Below are positions 34,385 through 43,541 of a stretch of DNA of 64,000 nucleotides, one piece after another. The notes beneath the pieces were generated by a model. The model had not been told where the DNA came from. It ran no database searches and saw only the letters and a list, made by a program, of their open reading frames with translations. Numbering within the stretch: position 1 is the first letter of the stretch; every line of letters starts with the position of its first letter. This DNA comes from DUUI01 sp964627845 (lineage in GTDB: Bacteria; Bacillota_I; Bacilli_A; Erysipelotrichales; Erysipelotrichaceae): assembly GCA_964627845.1 (NCBI GenBank), contig CAZVKL010000003.1, forward strand, positions 1 through 64,000, given 5' to 3'. The position numbers and the translations under genes were made by a program.

Positions 34385-34966
34385 TTAGATGATTTTCGCT
34401 AATTGTTGGGCTTCAAGAATGGCTTGATTCAGTGATTGTTGTGAATCAAAATCAATAACATCCATCCCATCGGCTGCAATACTATGAAAATGATTGATGC
34501 CAAAGAAAACAGAGAGTGCTTTTAGATGTGGTAAGGCTTGTTCCAATGGATCATTGGTGTAAAAGCCTCCCCGAGTTGTTAAGTAAAATAAGTTTTTAGC
34601 CTTACAGATTCCCTTTAATCCATCTGCCGTTGATTTGAAAGTAATTGTATCAACACTAACATTTTCAATATAGATTTTAAGTAGGGCAGGAAAACTTAAA
34701 TCCCAAAATGGAGCAGCAATAATTATTTCATCGGCTTGTGAAAACTGATGGGCTAAGTCAAAGCGTGGATGGTCTAATTTCTTATTTAATAACAGTTCCT
34801 CTCTTTCAAAAAAGAAGTCATTGACTAAAGGTTGAAGATTGAGTTGGGTTAATTTTAAGTGGATTAATTCAATCTCTGTGTCAATCGCTTCAATAAAAGC
34901 AGTGGCCAATCGTTTGGTTCTTGATTGTTCTCTCATAGTACAATCGATGTAGAGGACTTTTTTCAT
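34385..34966 (-). CDS. Flavodoxin-fold NAD(P)H oxidoreductase (azoreductase-like)
   Basis: FMN-type reductase of 193 aa. The N-terminus MKKVLYIDCTMREQSRTKRLA is the phosphate-binding loop region. AAPFWDLSFPALLKIYIENVS near residue 80 and LTTRGGFY near 130 match the AzoR/Flavodoxin_2 family, which reduces quinones and azo compounds with NADH. The length is typical. Its start overlaps the stop of the phosphorylase gene by 4 bases, so the two are co-translated. The physiological link to nucleoside use is unclear. Confidence 0.84.
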   Translation of the reverse strand: MKKVLYIDCTMREQSRTKRLATAFIEAIDTEIELIHLKLTQLNLQPLVNDFFFEREELLLNKKLDHPRFDLAHQFSQADEIIIAAPFWDLSFPALLKIYIENVSVDTITFKSTADGLKGICKAKNLFYLTTRGGFYTNDPLEQALPHLKALSVFFGINHFHSIAADGMDVIDFDSQQSLNQAILEAQQLAKII

Positions 34967-35706
34967 CGGCTTTGCTCCAGTCTAACAAAGGCTTCTAATG
35001 CCACTAAAATCTCCCGTTTTTCACCTTCATATGCCATGTCTTGGCCATCGACATAATTTGAAATAGACTCTGCTGTATCCTGTCCATAGACAACCACATT
35101 ATTGAGGATAGAGGCACAACGACAACCTCTTAATCGTCCAATGGTTAATAGAGCAGATGTTTCTAAGTCAGCCCCTAAAACACCTTTATTTGACCAGTAT
35201 TCTTCAATCACTTGATTGTCATCGATATAGAAACTTTCATGACTATGGACAATGCCTAAATGATAGGCAACATCTAAAGATTGACTTGCCTCAATAATAT
35301 ATCTTAATAACGTAGAATCTGGAGTAGCAGGATATATTTCTTCGACATATGCCTTAGAGGCACCATCATCTCGAATGGCTCCTTCAGCAATCACTAAATC
35401 TCCAATTTGGATTTGCTTTTGAAGGGCTCCACAAGAACCAATGCGGATGAGATTGGTCACACCAATATTCTTTAATTCTTCAACCGCAATCCCAACAGAG
35501 GCACCACCCATGCCCGTTGACATGGCTAAGATAGGAATTCCTTGATAGGTTCCGATGATAGAGCGATACTCACGATTATAAGCCAACTCTTTAACATCAT
35601 TCAAATATTGTTTAATGTGATCAAGACGTTTTGGATCACCAGGTAGTAGGCAATAGCTTGTGTTGACACTTGAGTCCAGGGCGATATGTGCTTGTTTCAT
35701 ACTCAC
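34963..35706 (-). CDS. udp: Uridine phosphorylase-type nucleoside phosphorylase
   Basis: Enzyme of 247 aa that splits a nucleoside with phosphate into base and ribose-1-phosphate. LLPGDPKR near residue 20, AMSTGMGGASVGIAVEEL near 61 and RIGSCGAL near 88 are the PNP/UDP family-1 phosphate and ribose motifs. GADLETSALLTIG near 178 is the Met/Glu site region. The overall pattern favours uridine over purine phosphorylase, but the substrate is not certain. It is divergent from the nucleoside transporter operon. Starts at 35706 or 35700 are both possible. Confidence 0.86.
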   Translation of the reverse strand: MSMKQAHIALDSSVNTSYCLLPGDPKRLDHIKQYLNDVKELAYNREYRSIIGTYQGIPILAMSTGMGGASVGIAVEELKNIGVTNLIRIGSCGALQKQIQIGDLVIAEGAIRDDGASKAYVEEIYPATPDSTLLRYIIEASQSLDVAYHLGIVHSHESFYIDDNQVIEEYWSNKGVLGADLETSALLTIGRLRGCRCASILNNVVVYGQDTAESISNYVDGQDMAYEGEKREILVALEAFVRLEQSR

Positions 35707-35740
35707 TTCTTTCTAGGCAAAACTTGCCGAACTTAAGTTT

Positions 35741-35769
35741 AGATTAATCACAAAAGCGTTAATTGTCAA
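35741..35769 (-). promoter_or_regulatory. Promoter of the phosphorylase-reductase pair
   Basis: On the minus strand TTGACA (complement of 35764-35769) and TAATCT (complement of 35741-35746) are 17 bases apart. Downstream are a palindrome AACTTAAGTT (35730-35739) and the inverted repeat GGCAA-AAC-TTGCC region (35716-35728), which are possible operator sites. Confidence 0.65.
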
Positions 35770-35794
35770 ATATGAAATATTGTTTCTAAAATGA

Positions 35795-35823
35795 TTGAAA
35801 CATCTATTGATTTGAATTATAAT
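35795..35823 (+). promoter_or_regulatory. Promoter of the nucleoside operon
   Basis: TTGAAA (35795-35800) and a perfect TATAAT (35818-35823) have 17 bases between them. Confidence 0.82.
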
Positions 35824-35833
35824 TAAGAACAAG

Positions 35834-35847
35834 GAAAAGCGCTTACA
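35834..35847 (+). promoter_or_regulatory. cre-like operator (CcpA-type)
   Basis: GAAAAGCGCTTACA at 35834-35847 differs from the cre-type sequence TGAAAGCGCTTACA at only the first two positions. It lies just after the expected transcription start, where a bound CcpA would block transcription. This suggests repression of nucleoside use when sugars are plentiful. No ccpA gene is in the window. Confidence 0.6.
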
Positions 35848-35867
35848 AATGCGCAAGGAGGAAGATA

Positions 35868-37013
35868 ATGAAAAAATTATTCAAAGCACTGTTAGCTCTG
35901 CTACTTGTGTTTGCTTTAGTGGCCTGTACTACAGAAGACCAACCAGAACCAACTGATCCAGATACCACAGAAAATGAGGATCAAGAACCAAGTGGAGATA
36001 CTTATAATGTTGCTTATTTAATTAATGGTAACTTAGGTGATAAATCATTCTTTGATTCAGCTGCTGAAGGGCTCAATACCCTTGAAAGTGATGGAAGAAT
36101 TACGCTTAGAACCATCGAAATGGGTGGAACTGATTCAGATAAACCAAAATGGTTATCAACACTCTATGAAGTGACCGAATCTCAAGAGTACGATGTGATT
36201 ATTGTTGGTACATTCCAAATGCCAGACTTCTTAAAAGAGGTGGCTGATGCGAACCCTGATCAAAAATACATAATTTTTGATGATAACACTTATGCGGGCC
36301 AAAATGACAATGTCCTTAACTTAATGTATAAACAAAATGAATTAGGCTATGTCGTGGGTGTCTTAGCAGGAAGTATCACAACAGATACCAATGTAGCTCA
36401 TATTAACGAAGAGTCAGTCATTGGATTTGTTGGTGGTGTTGACTCACCAGTTATTAATGACTTCTTAATTGGTTATATTGAAGGGGCGAAATTTGTTAAT
36501 CCTGACATTAAGATTGATACACGTTATACCAATGACTATGTTGATACAGCTAATGCGAAAGAATATGGTTTATCAATGATGAATGACCAAAATGTTGACG
36601 TGATTTGGGGGGTAGCTGGTAATGCTGGTAATGGTGCCGCAGAAGCAATCCTTGAAAATGAACAAGCATGGTTTATTGGCGTAGACTCTGACCAAGAAGC
36701 AACATTTTCTTCAGAATTAGCGGCCATTACATTAACATCTGGTTTAAAGAATATTGGTAACTCACTCATTTGGGTCTTTGATGAATTAGATCAAGGCAAT
36801 GAGCACTGGGGAACTGAAATTTCATTAGGACTTGTTGATGGTGGTGTTGGTCTAGTGACAGATAAGAACTATGACGCCAACGTTTCTGATGAAATTAAAG
36901 CGGTTGTCGAAGAAGCAATTAGCGAAATCCAAGCTGGAAATATTGTCGTTCCAACAGCTATTGGACCTGACGCAGTTGATGTACCATCAATCCGTGATGA
37001 AGTTAGACCTTAA
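35868..37013 (+). CDS. BMP family nucleoside-binding lipoprotein
   Basis: Substrate-binding lipoprotein of 381 aa. The signal peptide ends in the lipobox FALVAC with Cys20, followed by an Asp/Glu/Pro/Thr-rich linker to about residue 45. The BMP/PnrA fold follows: NVAYLINGNLGDKSFFDSAAEG, GFVGGVDSPVINDFLIGYIEGA near residue 186, and VDVIWGVAGNAGNGAAEA near 244. BMP proteins deliver nucleosides to the ABC importer encoded next. AAGGAGGA precedes the ATG. Confidence 0.93.
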   Translation: MKKLFKALLALLLVFALVACTTEDQPEPTDPDTTENEDQEPSGDTYNVAYLINGNLGDKSFFDSAAEGLNTLESDGRITLRTIEMGGTDSDKPKWLSTLYEVTESQEYDVIIVGTFQMPDFLKEVADANPDQKYIIFDDNTYAGQNDNVLNLMYKQNELGYVVGVLAGSITTDTNVAHINEESVIGFVGGVDSPVINDFLIGYIEGAKFVNPDIKIDTRYTNDYVDTANAKEYGLSMMNDQNVDVIWGVAGNAGNGAAEAILENEQAWFIGVDSDQEATFSSELAAITLTSGLKNIGNSLIWVFDELDQGNEHWGTEISLGLVDGGVGLVTDKNYDANVSDEIKAVVEEAISEIQAGNIVVPTAIGPDAVDVPSIRDEVRP

Positions 37014-37036
37014 TCGTTAAAATTATGCTCTAAAAC

Positions 37037-37065
37037 AAACATGGAGGCCACTGGTCTCCATGTTT
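37037..37065 (+). other. Intercistronic hairpin after the lipoprotein gene
   Basis: A 13-bp stem (37037-37049 with 37053-37065, one G-U) has a 3-base loop. No proper T run follows, so it is more likely an mRNA-stabilising or partial-termination element. Such an element would keep the lipoprotein more abundant than the transporter subunits. Confidence 0.75.
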
Positions 37066-37090
37066 ATTAAGCAAGCAAGAAAGGATCACT

Positions 37091-38653
37091 ATGAATGAAC
37101 AATTAGCCGTAGTCATGAAAAACATTACCAAAGTATATGGGAATGGAGTCATGGCCAATAAAAATGTGAATTTTGAAGTGCGAAAAGGTGAGATTCATGC
37201 CTTGATGGGTGAAAATGGGGCCGGTAAATCAACCTTGGTAAAAATGCTCTTTGGGATGGAACAACCAACTGAAGGGGAAATCATCATCAATGGCGAGCCA
37301 GTCGTTTTATCATCGCCTCAAGTCGCAATTTCAAAAGGAATAGGGATGGTGCACCAACACTTTATGTTAGTGCCTAGTCTTACGGTGGCTGAAAATATTG
37401 TCTTAGGCATGGTCCCAACCAAGTCCAAAGCCTTTATCGATTTTAAAAAAGCTGTTGAAATTACCAAGAAATATTCAGAAAAATATAATCTTGCTGTTGA
37501 CCCATTGGCTAAAGTGGTTGATATTCCTGTTGGTATGAAACAGAAAGTTGAGATTTTAAAAGCACTTGTTCGTGGTGCGAAAATCTTAATTTTAGATGAG
37601 CCAACCGCCGTGTTAACGACCCAAGAAACAAGAGAACTGTTCTCTGAATTAGTTGAACTGAAGAAACAAGGCTTTACCATTATCTTTATCTCTCATAAAC
37701 TCAATGAGATAATGGCTATTACTGATCGAATGACAATCCTTAGAGGTGGACGCTCAGTAGGGGTCCATGAAACAAAAGATACATCCCCTGAAATTATTTC
37801 ACGTTTAATGGTTGGACGAGATGTTATCTTAAAAGTAGAAAAAGATGAAGCACAACCTCAAGAAATCGTTTTAAATGTCAAAGATTTAAACTATGTCAAT
37901 GATTGGGGTAAAAAGATGTTAGATAATGTGTCCTTAGCAGTGAGAAAAGGTGAAATCCTAGGAGTCGCAGGAGTTGAAGGTAATGGTCAAAAAGAACTGG
38001 TCGATGCTTTATTTGGCTTTATTCAAGTCGATTCAGGAGAGATTTTGCTCAATCAAGAATCGATCGTAAATCTGAATCAAGGACAATTAAGAGAGAAACA
38101 TATTTCATTAGTTCCAGAAGACCGGATGTTATATGGAATCTCAGCTGATGCCTCCATTAAAGAAAACATTCTTTCAGATCGAAGTGGCGATTCTAAATAT
38201 AATAATGGACCATTATTTGATTTAAGTGCCATTGAACAAGACACTAAACAACTTGTTAAAGATTATCGTATCTTATCTAGCTCCATTGAACAACCCGTGG
38301 GGATGTTATCTGGGGGGAATATTCAAAAAGTCGTTGTTGCTAGAGAGTTCTCCAATAATCCACAATTGATTATTGCTGATCAACCAACTCGAGGCATCGA
38401 TGTAGGGGCTACTGAATTTATCCGCAAAAAATTAGTTGAATTATCACGAAGTGGAATTGGTGTGTTATTAGTCTCAGCTGATTTAAATGAGGTCATCGAA
38501 TTATCCGATAGTTTAATTGTGATGAGCGGTGGTCAAATTGTGGCCTATTTTGAAAATACAAAAAATTTATCCGATGAAGAAATGGGACGCTTTATGCTAG
38601 GTCTACAGAAACAAGAGCCACAACAAATTAGGAGGGTCACTCATGAATCGTAA
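37091..38653 (+). CDS. nupO: Nucleoside ABC transporter ATPase (NupO-like, two ATPase domains)
   Basis: Double ATPase of 520 aa. The first cassette has GENGAGKST near residue 40 and ILILDEPTAVL near 164. The second has GVEGNGQKE near 295, LSGGNIQKV near 403 and LIIADQPTRGIDVGA near 422. The weakened second Walker A is normal for sugar- and nucleoside-type importers (YufO/NupO, MglA, RbsA). It powers nucleoside import with the two permeases that follow. Its stop overlaps the next start by 11 bases. Confidence 0.92.
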   Translation: MNEQLAVVMKNITKVYGNGVMANKNVNFEVRKGEIHALMGENGAGKSTLVKMLFGMEQPTEGEIIINGEPVVLSSPQVAISKGIGMVHQHFMLVPSLTVAENIVLGMVPTKSKAFIDFKKAVEITKKYSEKYNLAVDPLAKVVDIPVGMKQKVEILKALVRGAKILILDEPTAVLTTQETRELFSELVELKKQGFTIIFISHKLNEIMAITDRMTILRGGRSVGVHETKDTSPEIISRLMVGRDVILKVEKDEAQPQEIVLNVKDLNYVNDWGKKMLDNVSLAVRKGEILGVAGVEGNGQKELVDALFGFIQVDSGEILLNQESIVNLNQGQLREKHISLVPEDRMLYGISADASIKENILSDRSGDSKYNNGPLFDLSAIEQDTKQLVKDYRILSSSIEQPVGMLSGGNIQKVVVAREFSNNPQLIIADQPTRGIDVGATEFIRKKLVELSRSGIGVLLVSADLNEVIELSDSLIVMSGGQIVAYFENTKNLSDEEMGRFMLGLQKQEPQQIRRVTHES

Positions 38654-39767
38654 ACGAGAACTTAAATTTAACTTTGCGCGGGCATTAGCCGCCATCTTAA
38701 TTGCGATTGGAGTTGCCACATTATTAATCTTTATTAGTGCTTCAGGCAATAACTTTGGTGACAAGCTATCAGAAACCATTGAAGCCTTGAAGGCTATGTT
38801 AATTCGTCCACTCTTTCGAGCCAATGGAACCTTTAATACCAAAGGTCTCTATGATATTTTAGCTCTAACAATCCCAATTATGTTTACTGGATTGGCCACT
38901 GCCATTATGTTTTCGGCCAATCAATTTAACTTAGGGTCTGAGGGCGGAATTATGCTAGGGGCATTTGTGACAGCTTTAGCGGCAGTCTATCTACCACTGC
39001 CTCCAGTAATCTTACCAATTGCTGCTATTTTAATAGGGTCATTAATAACCATGCTTGTCTTAGCTTTAGTGGGTGTCTTTAAAGCGAAACTAGGGGTTAG
39101 TGAGATGGTTAATTCGCTCATGCTTAACTACATTATTATGTATGTTATTAACTTCTTATTAAATACGTATTTAGCCGATAAATCTAAAGGTTTTGTTCAA
39201 ACAGAAACAATTCAACCACATGCGGCTTTGCCACAATTAGTGGGAGGTGGATCAAAACTTTCCATTGGATTTGTTATAGGATTAGTGATGGTTGTCTTAA
39301 TGTCACTGTTTATGTTTAGAACACGTTGGGGATACAATATTCGAATGATAGGAAAGAACCTTGCCTTCTCTAAATATTCAGGAATAAATGTTCCATTTTA
39401 CATCGTTTTATCTCAAGCCATTGGTGGTTTCTTAGCTGGAATGGGTGGAGCTGTTGAGATGTTAGGTCGATACAATGCCTATGACTGGAAGTCACTGCCA
39501 GGTTATGGATGGACAGGAATCACGGTTGCGATATTAGCCGGGAATAATCCAAAGTTTGTTCCGTTTGCGGCCTTCTTTATTGCTTTCTTAGATAAGGGGA
39601 CCGAACTCATGTCTACTTATTCCAATGTACCTGCTCAATTAATTGACATAATTCAAGCCGTCATCTTCTTATTCTTTGCGGCCAATAACTTCTTATCACG
39701 CTATCGTCAAAAACTAGTGGTACAGAGTGCTCAAGAAGAGCTTGAATTATCAAAGGAGGGACAATAA
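38643..39767 (+). CDS. nupP: Nucleoside ABC transporter permease (NupP-like)
   Basis: Membrane permease of 374 aa of the branched-chain/ribose type (BPD_transp_2) with eight to ten hydrophobic segments. MFSANQFNLGSEGGIMLGAF near residue 88 and GGFLAGMGGAVEMLG near 260 are family landmarks. An amphipathic N-terminal stretch precedes the first helix. AGGAGGG lies before the ATG, inside the end of the ATPase gene. Confidence 0.9.
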   Translation: MNRKRELKFNFARALAAILIAIGVATLLIFISASGNNFGDKLSETIEALKAMLIRPLFRANGTFNTKGLYDILALTIPIMFTGLATAIMFSANQFNLGSEGGIMLGAFVTALAAVYLPLPPVILPIAAILIGSLITMLVLALVGVFKAKLGVSEMVNSLMLNYIIMYVINFLLNTYLADKSKGFVQTETIQPHAALPQLVGGGSKLSIGFVIGLVMVVLMSLFMFRTRWGYNIRMIGKNLAFSKYSGINVPFYIVLSQAIGGFLAGMGGAVEMLGRYNAYDWKSLPGYGWTGITVAILAGNNPKFVPFAAFFIAFLDKGTELMSTYSNVPAQLIDIIQAVIFLFFAANNFLSRYRQKLVVQSAQEELELSKEGQ

Positions 39768-39768
39768 G

Positions 39769-40725
39769 ATGAATTTAATTGATTTTATATTTGTACCTGA
39801 CTTTTTCTTCTCTATTTTAAGAATTACAGCCCCAATCATATTTGCGACCTTAGCTGCCGTAGTCTGTGAAAAAGGAGGCATCTCCAACATCGGTCTAGAA
39901 GGAACGATGATGATGTCAGCCTTATTTGGTTCTTTATTTGCTTATTATTCAGGCAGTTGGTTAATTGGTGTTTTAATAGCCATTATCACCGGTGTTATTG
40001 TCAGTATCGGGATGGCTTTCTTTGCCTTTAACCTTAAAACTAATATCATTTTAGTAGGGACCGCCCTTAATATGATTGGAAGTGGTGGGACCATCTTCTT
40101 TGTAAAAATCATTACTGGAATTACCGAAGGAACTCAAATGACTTCAACTAATGGATTGATTAATTCGAGTTTTCAAGTTCCGGCAATCCATATTCCAATT
40201 ATTAAAGATATTCCAATCATTGGTGAAATAGTTTCTGGTCATTCATTATTAACTTATCTAGCACTATTCTTAGTTTATTTAACCTGGGTTTTACTATATC
40301 GGACACCACTTGGCCTTAATATTCGCTCAGTTGGAGAAAGTCCAAATGCAGCTAGTTCAGTGGGAGTCAGTGTCATTAAAGTCAAATACATGGTCTTAAT
40401 GCTTGGTGGTGTGTTAGCCGGTTTAGGTGGTGCTTATATGTCAATGTCCTATGCCATGGGATTCTCCTTGGATATGGTCGCTGGACGAGGATTTATTGCC
40501 CTTGCTGCTCAAGCCATGGGTGGTGGAGAACCACTTGGTTCAACTTTAGCTGCCTTAGTCTTTGGATCAGCTCAAGCACTAGCTGTTAAAGCCTCTGCTT
40601 TAGGGGTTGACTCTAACTTAGTATCACCAATTCCATATGTGGTTACTATTTTAGGTTTAGTTGTCTTTGCGATGATTGCTCGAAGAAAACTCAGACGTCC
40701 TAACAAAGTAAGCAAAACAGCATGA
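39769..40725 (+). CDS. nupQ: Nucleoside ABC transporter permease (NupQ-like)
   Basis: Second permease, 318 aa, of the same type. CEKGGISNIGLEGTMMMSALFG near residue 31 is the paired motif of NupQ/YufQ proteins, and GGVLAGLGGAYMSMSYAMGF near 217 is also typical. The ATG at 39769 is 2 bases after the stop of the previous gene and has AAAGGAGG 11 bases before it. It completes the importer formed by the lipoprotein, the ATPase and the first permease. Confidence 0.9.
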   Translation: MNLIDFIFVPDFFFSILRITAPIIFATLAAVVCEKGGISNIGLEGTMMMSALFGSLFAYYSGSWLIGVLIAIITGVIVSIGMAFFAFNLKTNIILVGTALNMIGSGGTIFFVKIITGITEGTQMTSTNGLINSSFQVPAIHIPIIKDIPIIGEIVSGHSLLTYLALFLVYLTWVLLYRTPLGLNIRSVGESPNAASSVGVSVIKVKYMVLMLGGVLAGLGGAYMSMSYAMGFSLDMVAGRGFIALAAQAMGGGEPLGSTLAALVFGSAQALAVKASALGVDSNLVSPIPYVVTILGLVVFAMIARRKLRRPNKVSKTA

Positions 40726-40736
40726 AAGGAAACAAT

Positions 40737-41690
40737 ATGAAGAGAATTCCAATCATTTTAGATGGAGATCCAGGTCATGATGATGCCATTGCTTGGGTCA
40801 TCGCTGCCTCCAATCCATATTTTGATATCAAAGCCATTACCAGTGTTGCTGGCAATCAAACCTTAGATAAAACAACCATTAATGCTCAAAGAATCGCAAA
40901 ATTACTTGCATTAGATGTTCCAGTTGCTAAAGGAAGAGAACTTCCATTATTAGGTAATTTAGTCACGGCATCTAACTTCCATGGGGAATCAGGTTTAGAT
41001 GGACCAACATTACCTGAGCCAACCCGAGAATTAGAAACCATTTCTGCTATTGAACTGATGGCTAAAGTCATAGAAGAATCAGAGGAGCCAGTCACTATAA
41101 TTGCGAGTGGACCAACCACTAATGTGGCGGCTTTGATTTTAGCTCACCCTCACTTAAAACAAAAGATAAAACAAATATCTTTCATGGGTGGAGGACTTAG
41201 AGGGGGTAATTGGTCAAGTGCCGCAGAATTTAATGTAATTGTTGATCCGGAAGCATTAGATGTTGTCCTCAAGTCAGGCATCCCTTTAATTATGTGTGGC
41301 TTGGATGTGACTGAAAAAGCACTTTGTTATCCTCAAGAATATGAAAGAATAAGAGAAATAGGGAATTCGGTGTCTGATGTGGTTGCAGGCTGGTTTGATT
41401 TCTTTATGAAACACTTAACTTCTCTTGGTTGGAAGGGCGCAACCTTGCATGATCCATGTGCTGTAGTGGCATTGTCTCATCCTGAAATCTTTACTTTTAA
41501 AGAGCTTTTTGTTGAAGTGGAATTAAGTGGTCAATATACGCGTGGAGCGACTGTTGGTGATGTGCACAGTCTTAAAGAACAAGCACCAAATGTGAAAGTC
41601 GCTGTTGATCTTGATCGAGAGAAATTTATTGAGATTCTAATTGAATCGTGTCAATCCTACCGGACAAAAGAAGGAGGAAACTATGAATAA
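40737..41690 (+). CDS. Nucleoside hydrolase (IUNH family), first copy
   Basis: Hydrolase of 317 aa that splits ribonucleosides into base and ribose. The calcium- and ribose-binding motif DGDPGHDDAIA is at residues 9-19, SGPTTNVAALI near 122, and the downstream NVIVDPEA near 165 contributes ligands. The start at 40737 is preferred because GAAAGGAAA lies 6 bases before it. An ATG at 40722 overlapping the permease stop is the alternative. Whether purine or pyrimidine nucleosides are preferred cannot be read. The overlap with the next gene is 8 bases. Confidence 0.9.
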   Translation: MKRIPIILDGDPGHDDAIAWVIAASNPYFDIKAITSVAGNQTLDKTTINAQRIAKLLALDVPVAKGRELPLLGNLVTASNFHGESGLDGPTLPEPTRELETISAIELMAKVIEESEEPVTIIASGPTTNVAALILAHPHLKQKIKQISFMGGGLRGGNWSSAAEFNVIVDPEALDVVLKSGIPLIMCGLDVTEKALCYPQEYERIREIGNSVSDVVAGWFDFFMKHLTSLGWKGATLHDPCAVVALSHPEIFTFKELFVEVELSGQYTRGATVGDVHSLKEQAPNVKVAVDLDREKFIEILIESCQSYRTKEGGNYE

Positions 41691-42615
41691 AAAACCAATT
41701 TGGATCGATAGTGATGCGGGTGTTGATGATGCGATTGCGTTATTTTCAGCCTTTAAATTAAACAATGTTGACATTAAGGGAATATCCAGTGTGGCTGGAA
41801 ATGTTGAAGAAGAAAAAACGTATAAAAATATAAGAGATTTGGCTCATCTGGCCAAGGTAGATGTAAAGGTCTATCATGGTGCCACTAAACCAATGGTAGT
41901 TGAGCTTGTGATGGCAAAACATGTTCATGGTGAAAATGGGGTGGGTGATATTGAACTAGAAGCTTCGCCTAAAGAACATGAAACGATGTTGGCTTGGGAT
42001 GCACTTTATCAAGCAGCAGTCGAAGCCAAGGGTGAGCTTGAAGTAGTGACCTTGGGCCCACTGACAAATATAGCCATCGCGATTGCGAAATATCCTGATT
42101 TAGAAACATTAATTAAGCGCATCTATTTAATGGGTGGTGCTATTGAGGGTGGTAATTCAACACCTTGTGCTGAATTTAATATTTATGTTGATCCTCATAG
42201 TGCTGAAGCTGTTTTTAAATCAGAAATTGAAAAAGTGATGTTTGGTTTGGATGTGACACTTAAATCATCCCTAACAACAAAAGATATTGACGATATTTAT
42301 CAACAAAATACTAAAGTTTCTAAGTTCTTCTATGATTCCATTCAAACTTGTTTAGTCTTTTATGACTTATATGGATATAAAAATATGATGTGTTTACATG
42401 ATGTTTGTCCAGTTCTTTATTTAGAATATCCAGAATTCTTTGAAGGGACTCAAGCAGGGGTCTATGTTGAAACACAAGGACAACTGACCTTTGGTAAAAC
42501 AGTCAGTGATATAAAGAGTGACTTTAAATTTGAAAAACGGGATACCTTGGTCATATTAGAGGTCGATCAACCAAAATTTGCGGCGAAGATTAAAGAACTA
42601 TTAATGAGTTATTGA
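41683..42615 (+). CDS. Nucleoside hydrolase (IUNH family), second copy
   Basis: Second hydrolase of 310 aa with WIDSDAGVDDAIALF at the N-terminus, TLGPLTNIAIAIAKYP near residue 120 and AEFNIYVDPHSAEAVF near 163. It is clearly diverged from the first copy, so the pair probably covers different nucleosides. The motif has Ala in place of Pro (DSDAGVDDA), which also occurs in other family members. AAGGAGGAAA precedes the ATG at 41683. Confidence 0.9.
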   Translation: MNKKPIWIDSDAGVDDAIALFSAFKLNNVDIKGISSVAGNVEEEKTYKNIRDLAHLAKVDVKVYHGATKPMVVELVMAKHVHGENGVGDIELEASPKEHETMLAWDALYQAAVEAKGELEVVTLGPLTNIAIAIAKYPDLETLIKRIYLMGGAIEGGNSTPCAEFNIYVDPHSAEAVFKSEIEKVMFGLDVTLKSSLTTKDIDDIYQQNTKVSKFFYDSIQTCLVFYDLYGYKNMMCLHDVCPVLYLEYPEFFEGTQAGVYVETQGQLTFGKTVSDIKSDFKFEKRDTLVILEVDQPKFAAKIKELLMSY

Positions 42616-42624
42616 GGTAATATA

Positions 42625-43515
42625 ATGAGTATTTGTGTAATTGGAAGTAGTAATGTCGATATCTCAGTCTTTGTTGAGAAACTACCTCAAAAAGGAGAAA
42701 CATTGTTAGGTCATGAAATGACAACCTCCTTTGGTGGCAAAGGCGCAAATCAAGCTATTGCTAGTGCTAAATTAGGGGGCCAAGTTTCCTTTTTAACCTG
42801 TTTAGGAGAGGATGATTTTGGCGATCAAATCCTTAGTAATTTGAAACAACTAAAGATTGATACCAAACAAATTAAGTGGAGTAAGAAAAATCCAACTGGA
42901 ACAGCCATTATTACCATAGACCATCAAGGGCAAAATACCATCGTGGTCAATCCTGGGGCTAATGGTGATTGTGATATCGAATATCTAAAAAATAATCAAG
43001 AGCACATTCTTAAGAGTGATTTAATCTTATTACAGATGGAAATTCCACTGGATGCTATTGAATATGCGATAAGATTAGCTCATCAACATGATAAACAAGT
43101 GATTTTAAATCCTGCACCTGCTCTAGCTGACTTAAATCAAGAACTCTATTCTATGATTGATTACTTAACCCCTAATGAGAGTGAGTTACTGATAATGGCT
43201 CAACAAGATGATTTTGAAGCGAGTATTCAACAATTATTAGCTTGGGGTATAAAGAACCTCATTATTACGATGGGTGAACAGGGCGCTTTATGGGTCACAA
43301 AGCAACAAAGACAACTCATTAAGGCATATCCTGTAGTGGCCATTGATACAGTAGGGGCAGGGGATTGTTTTAATGGAGCATTTGTCTCTGCGCTTTCCAG
43401 AGATGAACCCATCAAAGATGCGATTCGTTTTGCTAATAAAGCAGCCAGTATTGCGGTAACTCGAAAAGGAGCTCAAGATTCAATTCCAACTCTAAAAGAG
43501 TTAAATATTCGTTAA
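42625..43515 (+). CDS. rbsK: Ribokinase (PfkB family)
   Basis: Kinase of 296 aa that makes ribose-5-phosphate. The N-terminal signature is GSSNVDISVFVEKLPQKGET, with FGGKGANQAIASAKLGG near residue 36. The C-terminal ATP/catalytic motif DTVGAGDCFNGAFVSALS is near 243, with Asp as base. The position after two nucleoside hydrolases fits ribose as substrate. The site TTGAGGTAA is the ribosome binding region. Confidence 0.93.
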   Translation: MSICVIGSSNVDISVFVEKLPQKGETLLGHEMTTSFGGKGANQAIASAKLGGQVSFLTCLGEDDFGDQILSNLKQLKIDTKQIKWSKKNPTGTAIITIDHQGQNTIVVNPGANGDCDIEYLKNNQEHILKSDLILLQMEIPLDAIEYAIRLAHQHDKQVILNPAPALADLNQELYSMIDYLTPNESELLIMAQQDDFEASIQQLLAWGIKNLIITMGEQGALWVTKQQRQLIKAYPVVAIDTVGAGDCFNGAFVSALSRDEPIKDAIRFANKAASIAVTRKGAQDSIPTLKELNIR

Positions 43516-43541
43516 TACGATTCTCTAAGAATGAGGAAAAC

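Noticed and set aside
35834..35847. A PurR- or DeoR-type operator instead of cre
   Set aside because: The sequence fits the cre pattern at 12 of 14 positions; no PurBox direct repeats with the known pattern were seen nearby.
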